DNA of 64,000 nucleotides, from the NCBI GenBank assembly GCA_028554755.1, contig JAPTOF010000002.1, positions 28,019,001-28,083,000 on the forward strand, given 5' to 3'. How positions within the stretch are numbered: position 1 is the first letter of the stretch; every line of letters begins with the position of its first letter. Both the position numbers and the translations under genes were made by a program. This document shows positions 58,167 through 64,000 of the stretch, piece by piece. Source of the DNA: Cordia subcordata (taxonomy: Eukaryota > Streptophyta > Magnoliopsida > Boraginales > Cordiaceae). The notes under the pieces are model-generated. The model made no database searches, had not been told where the DNA came from, and saw only the letters and a list, made by a program, of their open reading frames with translations.

Positions 58167-58220
58167 TCAGCTAATCCGGCGGACGTAGCAGGGAATGACA
58201 ACAAATCGTGAAGATCCCAT
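58167..58220 (-). other. Short uORF in the SAC51 leader (17 codons)
   Basis: ATG at 58220 to TGA at 58167, reading MGSSRFVVIPCYVRRIS. It lies upstream of the conserved uORF in what should be the second leader exon. Not recognised as conserved. Confidence 0.5.
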
Positions 58221-58331
58221 GGTATTCTAGAGAAGTCCAAGTGTTCAATAGAAAAGAGGACTAGAGATCCGGAGGGCGATGTGGACAAAAAACTAAGTGA
58301 AAATCCTACAGAATCACACGGCAATACAAGT

Positions 58332-58358
58332 TCAAGGAGATGACTTTGCGAAACACAT
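58332..58358 (-). other. Short uORF in the SAC51 leader (8 codons)
   Basis: ATG at 58358 followed by CFAKSSP and TGA. First AUG after the proposed leader intron. Multiple uORFs are typical for this gene family. Confidence 0.45.
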
Positions 58359-58446
58359 CAATTGAGAGGCTGTACCACCGCATACTGATCTATCCTTCGC
58401 TTGAACGCCACGGCTGAATCTGTTGCTTCTAGCCTATTTAAAAACC

Positions 58447-59298
58447 CTGTCAAACTCCAAAAAACACTTGTTACAGACCCACAAAAAGGAAACACAACAA
58501 AAAAAGCTCATTGAAAGGCAGGAAAGGACTAAATTGCATTCAGCTGCAGCTAGAAATTGCTATATCTGAGGGGAAACCTATAAAATCTCACCTTCAATGT
58601 TTGTGAAACAAAAGAAAAACAATAAAAGAAGAGATCTTTGAAGGGTTTAATCTGGTAAATTACATGGAAAAACTAATTCATATCTTATCTTTGATCCTTT
58701 AGTTTTGTAAAATGCAAGGAAAGACTATGGAAAAAAAAAACCCATATTTAACGAGTTAATCTGGTAAAATGGAAGTAAAAAATATGAAAAATCAGGTACT
58801 TGCTGATCTAGTTAGGAAAAATGGGAAATTCCAATATTTTACTGGGTTAATCTAGTAAATTATAAGATAAGAAACTAAAAATAAATAAATAAATAAATAA
58901 CTGATCTTTATAAGTTCTCTGATAGCATACAGTGAGAAGAAAACAAAAAATCTGACTTCACATATTGGGCATACCCATGAAAAATGTGATCTTTACTGAG
59001 GTTGTCTAGTAAATTAGAGCAAAAAACTATGAAAAGAACAGGATCTTTTACATTTTACTTAAAAAAAAAAAAACAAAGAACCAAAGAAAACCTTAGCATG
59101 GATTCATATGCTTGTTGTCTTCTTTTCTTTCACATAGACTAAGCAATCTCCTACCAGAAATCTTAATTTTACATGCTTCTCCCATTTTTCTCAGCAACCA
59201 AGCAGACAATTTTTCTATAAGCCATGAAAAAGCAAAAAAGAGAGGATTTTTGCCACAAAAAATTATGTAAAAGTGAGCAAAGAACTACTGGTACTTAC
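58447..59298 (-). other. Probable first leader intron of the SAC51-like gene
   Basis: Donor TCT|GTAAGTACC at 59298 and a pyrimidine-containing acceptor GTTTGACAG ending at 58447. The 850-bp interior is AT-rich. Inferred from motifs and from the known presence of leader introns in this family; the acceptor choice is not certain. Confidence 0.5.
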
Positions 59299-59480
59299 AG
59301 ATAAAAGGAACCAAAGTGTTGAAAAAACGCTTATCCTTTTTTCTGAGAACCCAATAAAAGAAAACAGAGATGGCCTTGAAGATCTGCTAGAGTGAACCCA
59401 ATAGGCAACAGCAAAGCAACTGCGCAAAAGAGAGAACAAGAGAGTGGAGAGAGAGAGAGAGAGTCAAAGATGAGCGAACG
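59299..59480 (-). other. First leader exon of the SAC51-like gene
   Basis: CT-rich transcript start region (CTCTCTCTCTCTCC at about 59450 on the minus strand) between the TATA box and the first leader donor. The transcription start is estimated, about 30 bp below the TATA box. Confidence 0.45.
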
Positions 59481-59506
59481 CACAGAAGGGTGAGAGTAGT
59501 AGTAGT

Positions 59507-59513
59507 CTATATA
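59507..59513 (-). promoter_or_regulatory. TATA box of the SAC51-like gene
   Basis: CTATATAGAC on the minus strand, followed about 45-60 bp later by a (CT)n leader, the usual arrangement in plant promoters. Confidence 0.6.
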
Positions 59514-59519
59514 GACAGA

Positions 59520-60669
59520 TTTTAATTGACATGAGTAACCCTCTTTTGATGGTGGGCTGTGTTTATTGTTTTCTCATGCGTGTGAACCGCACGCTTGGCT
59601 TTAGCATGATGCATTAGTGTACAATCATATCACTACTAGTATGTGTTTGTTTTTTTCTCTTTTCCTTCTTTTACTTTAGTGGTACTATTTAAAACTCGTT
59701 TGAAATGTTTTTTTTTAAACATTTTTCTTGATAATTTTTAAGAATATGTTTTTTAATAAGTTAAATATAGCTTTTCTTTAAAATTTCATTTTTTAAAGCT
59801 AAGTAAATAATTATTGTAAAGAATATTTTTCCAAAAAAAAAGTTATTTTATTGAGAAACAATCAATGCAAACAGAGCTTATTTTCGCTCTCTCTTTGCGT
59901 GTGATTTAGCACAATGTATTTTGTGTGTGTGTTTTTTTTCCCTTTTGCTTTTTTTTTTTTTTTCCCTTCTTTCTGGTGGCAGTGCTAATAATTTGTGCGT
60001 ATGTGTGTGTGAATTGTGATTGTTACTCATAACTCATGAGGTCTTGGTGGGGGCGTGGGTGGACCCATGAGTGGTTGTATTATGATTCTACCAATTTGAT
60101 AGTGTGCTCTTGGTTGGGTTGGGTTGGGTTGGGTTGCGTTGGGTTTGAATAGTGAGTTATTTTCAGTTTAGGTATGGTTTGGTTAAGTCATGACAAATTT
60201 TTTAGATTTTCTTTTCTCTTTTTTCTTTGTTGCTTTTTGTTTTTCTTTATCTTTCTTTTGTGTGTGTATGATTCTCGTGGAATCTTCTTCATATAATCAT
60301 GCCAAATACTTCAACCCAGAACGCTTTCTTATTTTGAGCTGAAAAAAAGAAGGAAAAAAAAACTGACAATGCCAAGAAATTAAAAATACTGCATTATATG
60401 ATTGTTTTCCTTTCACTCCCATGTGATCTATTGGCATTTTATAAACTTCCGCAATTGGCAGATTTTTTGAAAGAAGAAAATAAAGAAATTATCTTGGCTT
60501 TTCATTGGAGCTAACTGATGGTGAAACTGAAAGTTTAAATATATGAGGAATTTGACATTGAAACAGCAAAAAAAATCTACAAGATTTTTATCACATCATT
60601 TTTTTTTTTGAATGGGATTGTTAATGTAGGTACGTTTATGAGCGAACTTTTTACTCAATTGGTAAAAAA
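59520..60669. other. SAC51-side promoter and spacer
   Basis: AT-rich with poly-T runs (59951-59963, 60600-60609) and a (TTGGG)n-like stretch at 60113-60147. No gene seen. Confidence 0.4.
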
Positions 60670-60801
60670 TGTTAGAATATTTCTTTCCACATAGAAAAAT
60701 CATAAAGTTTAAGACCACTTAATAATATTTTGGACTACTCCTCCCATCGACTAATTAGTTTTTAGGATGGAACCCCAAAATTCTTAATATGGTATCAAAG
60801 C
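60670..60801 (+). mobile_element. TRIM-type LTR with primer-binding site
   Basis: A 120-bp LTR-like unit (TGTTAGAATATTTCTTTCCA... to CTTAATA at 60789) is related to the LTR at 28979 (shared CACAT...GAAAAATC, GACTAATTAGTTTTTAGGAT, CCCAAAATTCTT). It is followed at once by TGGTATCAAAGC (60790-60801), matching the initiator-Met tRNA primer site at all but one or two positions. A 3' LTR is not clear; only CCCACATAGGATTCTTCACA at about 60881 remains. Confidence 0.65.
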
Positions 60802-61554
60802 TCAGGTTATAGGCTAATTATATTTGTCCACCTGTGACCCTTCTTCATTCATGTGTGACGTTTGAATTTAGAGTATTTACTCCCACATAGGATTCTTCAC
60901 AAAAAATACAGACTTTAGACTCAAACCTACATGAATCACAAACGTTCTCATTCGATGTACAATTTCCATCTTCCATACTCGAGTTCTATCAAGCTACAAA
61001 AGTTTGAAGGATCTGGATTCAAAGCAGAGAAAATGAAGTCATTAAAGGGTTGGAATCCAAAGTTTCTTTTTTTTTTTAGCAAGAAAGATCAATGATTTGA
61101 AGCTTGACCATTCAAACTGTATGAATCATTTAAACAAAAGATCTTGGCCCCAGTAAGTAAACCAGCAATATGGGTTGTATATATATGATATCCATATATA
61201 TTCGTCACACACACACAGACATTGTATCCCCAGTGATCTCCATCAGTAAGTTAACTTTATGACTGCGGTTTAAAAAGCCATTGAAGAGAGGGCGTGGGGC
61301 CTACCCAAACCAGTACAATAATACTTTTCATTGATGTGATTTGCAGCCGTGTTTGAACCATCAAGAGAAAACACCCATTCATCACCCAAAAACAAGGGAT
61401 CCAGACCATTTTTATTTATTTTTTATTTTTTATTTTTTTAAAGACTTTGTGGTTCATAAAAATATAACACACACATACACGCACTCACTTTATTTGGGTA
61501 TTTAATCACTACGGCAACTGCTACTTTACCTCCCTTTTATCAACTTTACACTAT

Positions 61555-61591
<37 letters not shown>

Positions 61592-61672
61592 ACTTATTGA
61601 TACGTAGCCGAAGTGATGAATACGTTTGTACATGCATAAATAGTTAAATACCCCGCCAATTTGTATTTTTTA
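60802..61672. other. Spacer between TRIM and MITE
   Basis: AT-rich; a (TC)n microsatellite lies at 61559-61585 and a short (CA)n near 61205-61216. No gene seen. Confidence 0.4.
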
Positions 61673-61893
61673 GGGCTTATTTGAATTGACTTTAAAAAAA
61701 ATACTTTTTTTCTTAAAAATATTACATTAAATTTACAATAACTATTTGATTTGACTTCTAAAAAAAATAAAACTCTGAAAAAAGCTCAAATACAACTTTT
61801 TTTAAAAGTCAGAATTTTCAGCTTCTAAAAAAAACTGTTTTTCAAAAGTTGTTAAAAAAAGCGCTTTTGAAAAAAGCCAATCCAAACGAGCCC
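61673..61893. mobile_element. Tourist-like (PIF/Harbinger) MITE, 221 bp
   Basis: Ends GGGCTTATTTGAATTGACTT and, inverted from the right, GGGCTCGTTTGGATTGGCTT. Both flanks are TTA (61670-61672 and 61894-61896), the classic PIF/Harbinger target duplication. No coding capacity. Confidence 0.85.
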
Positions 61894-61896
61894 TTA

Positions 61897-63394
61897 TTCA
61901 CTTTTTTGCTCTTAATTTTCACATTATTCTCTATAATTTAGGATATATGCATAATGTTTTTCTTTTTTCTCTTTTCTTACAACAAGATGTAATTTATTTA
62001 TTCGAAGGTCTTTCATACTCAAATTTTCATACCAAGAAAATTAATTAGCATTTTATCTAATTTAAACCCAACATTTGAGCAATATATGCAGATTATTGTT
62101 TGATGGCATTGCATATGAAGATTAAAAAAACTGTACTCAACACATAAAATCAATTCTAGGGCACGTAGTGACGTATATTTTTTTAGATCCTCAAAGCTAA
62201 TCAATTAATTAACAAAATTGTTAGCAAAATAACTTGCACATTACACGTATGAGGAGAACATAACCTGTTCATCAATATATATCTTTAAAGGTTTCGCTTA
62301 TTTATTTCTGTTTTAGGTTATCAAAACGTAGTAGGTTTTATAAGAAAGTGACAGTCAAAATCTTCTATATCAGCTTCTCATTGACTATTACTCTATCATC
62401 TCCAAGTTGAACACTCTCAATATGTAGTGATGTACATGTAAACCAAATATTCAGTTTTTTTTTTCCCCCACAAATTGTATAATATATGTACTAGTTGTGA
62501 GAACTACAAATTAGAGCAATGGAAGAAACCGTACTTTATAATATTACAACTTCAATAATCTCACCTAAAAATGACTATGAAAATCTTTAAATTCATCATT
62601 TTAAGTTTTAATTGATTTACTTCTTGTATTACTAGTTGATTTTTCAGATAACTGGATTAAAACCATAATAAATTATGGCTGACTAGGAGAAATGATGGCA
62701 TGGTTTGGCTAATAAAATATGGTAGACAAGCATGATTTTATCACCTGAAACAAATCTTGTGCACCGGTAAGAAGATCCGCAGCGACCAATTATATATTAA
62801 GACCACTGCAAAATTATCCACTGCACAGACAATTATTTTATAAACTGTTGGCAAATAAACAATTAACTAATCCGCAAAAAAAAAAGAAAAAAAAACCTAA
62901 TTGATAAATAATATGCATACTTTCATGCCCTATTGTTTGGAGTGGAGGGAACAATAACCACGCCCCCATTGAGTTCACCAAGCTCTTCCCAAACCCATTG
63001 GGTCTACGCTTTTGGTGGCACTAACATACTCCACTTAAATTGATGAGATGTAAAGCAAACGATTCCTCTAGGCACGTCTTAGGTCTTAATTAATCATCGC
63101 ACTAATTAAGCTTTAGGTTATTGTATATGGTTCAATAAAATAATACGATATGACAACATGTTAAGCTCTGAAATAATATTGCCCTTGCTAATAAAGGAAA
63201 ACTGTTCTTTGAATAAGCGTTTCAAACTTGGGTGGGATAGCAAGTCGATGCTAGACGTAAATTAAAGTGGAATTATGTCCATAAAGCAACAAATCAATTA
63301 ATTATAGAGTAAATTTTTTTTATTACTTTAGGAGAGGAAAATGGTACAAATATAAGTTTACAGCCTTGTTTCAAGACAAATCGCACAATACGTT
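61897..63394. other. Intergenic AT-rich DNA
   Basis: No gene, RNA or element boundary supported. Confidence 0.4.
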
Positions 63395-63458
63395 CAAAAA
63401 TAAAAAATAAAAAAATCATTTTTTCCCCTTTGGCCGCCCCCTCCCTTTATCTTCACCA

Positions 63459-63790
63459 TCATCTTCTTTGTGGTCTTGGACCTTGGATTGTATAATTGCA
63501 TTGGAAACTCTGGTAACTGTAAATCATTTCGAAACAAGCCAGTAATTCAATTGCATTGTAATATGTTGGAGGTTGGAGCACTATCTTTTCGATAATTTCT
63601 AAAGGGCACGCTTCGAGATCATATTTTTGTCCAACACTAGAAATCGTCCAAAGACGAAAAGATTTATCATTAGATGATTGATAGAACACACTATTGGATG
63701 CCCAAAACTATTGCACCATTTGGAGCTGTTCTAAATAATCCAGTCTATATTCAGCGAATGGTGCCTTAGAAAATGGCCCTTTTTCTTAGA
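63459..63790 (-). pseudogene. Unrecognised broken coding fragment
   Basis: The minus strand reads sensibly in one frame across two stops: GPFSKAPFAEYRLDYLEQLQ, stop (TAG), FWASNSVFYQSSNDKSFRLW, then GQKYDLEACPLEIIEKIVLQ and YYNAIELLACFEM, ending at 63459. A further in-frame TAA lies just upstream of the first block. Amino-acid composition is protein-like (Trp, Tyr, Cys present; balanced charge), unlike the surrounding AT-rich frames. I do not recognise the family. It could be a decayed host gene or a transposon protein. Confidence 0.4.
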
Positions 63791-64000
63791 ATCTCAAATA
63801 GTTCTGATCACTATTGGTGAGCGGGAATTGCCGGTATGATAAAACCTATATATATACAGATTAGAGTAACCTAAACAAATGAAGCACACATGCGGGCATT
63901 AGTGTCCAATCTTTGTGTCATACTCAAGATTGTCAATTTGCATCATACATCGGCCATCTCAAAGTCATCAAATGATCGAGAATTTTGATCACTTGTGCCA

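Noticed and set aside
57953..58324. A 123-codon frame in the SAC51 leader as an extra uORF
   Set aside because: It opens at TTG and contains no ATG, so scanning ribosomes would not start it; it is chance openness in a leader exon.

Overview
This window is nuclear DNA from a flowering plant, almost certainly a eudicot. It is AT-rich, with long non-coding stretches full of plant-type transposable elements. Four host genes are recognisable: an intronless zinc-finger homeodomain gene, a lipid-anchored RLK/Pelle-type cytoplasmic kinase gene, a two-exon C4HC3 zinc-finger gene, and a SAC51-type bHLH gene. The species cannot be named from the sequence. Several of the computed open reading frames begin at TTG or GTG; starts were moved to the first sensible ATG where that mattered.

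Layout. 1-6.5 kb: a solo LTR (383-808, 5-bp TSD), a large inverted-repeat element (1155-3035) with a hAT-type element nested in it (1328-2055), and a second hAT-type element (3767-4676, perfect 8-bp TSD). 6.5-8 kb: a tRNA-derived SINE (TSD AGATCACCC) just upstream of the ZHD2-like gene (7135-7881, +). 9.7-14.8 kb: a small MITE, a non-autonomous Helitron (12377-14260, minus orientation) and a second Helitron 5' end. 18.4-19.9 kb: the kinase gene (minus). 22.7-31.3 kb: a long-TIR foldback element and a TRIM-like retroelement with a hAT MITE at its left LTR.

31.3-39.7 kb: a complete 8.4-kb Mutator-like element (MULE) with 83-bp terminal inverted repeats. It carries two convergent genes: a plant mobile domain (PMD) gene on + and a mudrA transposase on -. 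Both are disabled, mainly by in-frame stops. Its subterminal regions carry a striking array of a 19-bp palindrome (TCGAACTT-NNN-AAGTTCGA) and two sets of tandem repeats. This is the most unusual structure in the window.

43.5-44.4 kb: the C4HC3 zinc-finger gene (minus, two exons). 45-51.7 kb: three inverted-repeat elements and a degenerate 20-bp minisatellite. 56.2-59.5 kb: the SAC51-like bHLH gene (minus). Its 5' leader holds a conserved-peptide uORF of 53 codons that is completed only by splicing a 156-bp intron. This is the known thermospermine-responsive translational control of the SAC51 family, and it is the best functional inference here. 60.6-64 kb: a TRIM-type LTR with primer-binding site, a Tourist-like MITE and an unrecognised broken coding fragment.

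The four host genes do not form a pathway; they are ordinary neighbours in a repeat-rich region. All protein assignments rest on motif recognition by eye; no database search was run.
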